Assembly (NCBI GenBank): GCA_003242355.1 | Contig: QGUH01000163.1 | Span: 1 to 7,204, forward strand | Direction of reading: 5' to 3' | Source of the DNA: Pseudomonadota bacterium | GTDB taxonomy: Bacteria > Myxococcota_A > Polyangia > Polyangiales > Polyangiaceae | DNA: 7,204 nt | Shown: piece by piece, positions 6,933 through 7,204 of the stretch | Layout of the letters: each line of letters opens with the position of its first letter | How positions within the stretch are numbered: position 1 is the first letter of the stretch | Translations under genes and position numbers: made by a program | The notes under the pieces: model-generated | Database searches by the model: none | Told to the model about the DNA's origin: nothing | The model's input: the letters and a program-made list of their open reading frames with translations, nothing else

Positions 6933-7156
6933 ACTCCGCTTGATCGGGCTCCAGTGCCGCCCGGCTAATGAGCGGAAGAGCGGGAGCTCAACCTCGGCCA
7001 CTTCGCCGGCGTGTGCTCCGCGGCTCCTTGGGCCGTTCTCGGCGCGAGGGGGCCAGGGGTGAGTCACAGTAACGGCGCGTTGCTTCGCTGTACGAGACCA
7101 ACGCCGAAACGGGTCCCACCTTGACCGAACGCATCTTCTCGTCGCAACTCACTCTG

Positions 7157-7191
7157 GCGTCACTTCCCGCGAGCGCAGCGAGTCGCGTCGG
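7157..7191. repeat. Third copy (C) of the dispersed repeat, identical to copy B
   Basis: All 35 bases (from GCGTCACTTCCC to GAGTCGCGTCGG) match copy B at 6706-6740 in the same orientation, 451 bases away. The flanks differ on both sides, so the unit itself is conserved rather than a longer duplication. Confidence 0.8.
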
Positions 7192-7204
7192 GGTGCTCGA
7201 GGGG

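Larger units (their letters stand above)
6644..7204. other. 561-base stretch without a supportable gene
   Basis: No frame here has a recognisable protein. The longest open frame (6810-7067, - strand, 85 residues) is Arg/Ser-rich, resembles no family I know and spans a perfect hairpin, so I read it as chance. The stretch holds three copies of a short repeat, two GC-rich hairpins and an inverted repeat GACGCCG (6831-6837) / CGGCGTC (6872-6878). A TTG-initiated frame from 7080 stays open to the window end for about 40 residues and could be the beginning of a gene beyond the edge, but it has no ribosome site. Confidence 0.6.

Noticed and set aside
6810..7067. 85-residue - strand open frame in the tail
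   Set aside because: Arg/Ser-rich, no recognisable family, spans a perfect hairpin, and no good ribosome site.
6672..7191. Repeats considered as a CRISPR array
   Set aside because: Only three copies with irregular spacing (35 and 451 bases), one imperfect, and no cas genes.

Overview
The window is a very GC-rich bacterial chromosomal segment. Codon use is strongly biased to G/C in the third position, which is why long antisense shadow frames run opposite the real genes. The content (GH13 alpha-glucan enzymes, a CBS-DUF2267 protein, a proline/acid-rich lipoprotein) and the GC bias would suit a myxobacterium-like (Myxococcota) genome or another high-GC Gram-negative. That assignment is inference from style, not from a marker gene.

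Layout. (1) Bases 1-620, + strand: the 3' part of a sugar-phosphate nucleotidyltransferase-like gene whose start lies off the window, followed with a one-base stop/start overlap by a small lipoprotein gene (620-895). (2) On the - strand and convergent with these is a three-gene series read from right to left: a TreZ-like malto-oligosyltrehalose trehalohydrolase (5425-3503), a GH13 alpha-glucosidase (3458-1848) 44 bases behind it, and, after a 248-base gap holding a strong 13-bp inverted repeat, a small single-HKD phospholipase D-like protein with a cysteine cluster (1599-979). (3) Divergent from TreZ is a + strand gene for a CBS-pair/DUF2267 protein (about 5651-6643). (4) Bases 6644-7204 carry no gene I can support. 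They hold hairpins and three copies of a short repeat, two of which are identical over 35 bases and 451 bases apart.

How the parts may work together. TreZ hydrolyses maltooligosyl-trehalose to trehalose, and the alpha-glucosidase trims alpha-glucosidic oligosaccharides, so the pair fits turnover of glycogen or maltodextrin, possibly for trehalose formation. The usual partner TreY is not in the window. The nucleotidyltransferase-like gene has the Trp-x-Asp-Ile-Gly motif seen in GlgC-type enzymes, which could place it in glucan or polysaccharide precursor supply, but it is convergent with the GH13 genes and incomplete. The CBS protein could sense adenine nucleotides, but no link to the GH13 genes is shown beyond the shared upstream region. 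I see no clear mobile element, CRISPR array, tRNA or rRNA. The least ordinary items are the cysteine-bearing PLD protein, the intergenic inverted repeat with crossing complementarity, and the dispersed repeat.
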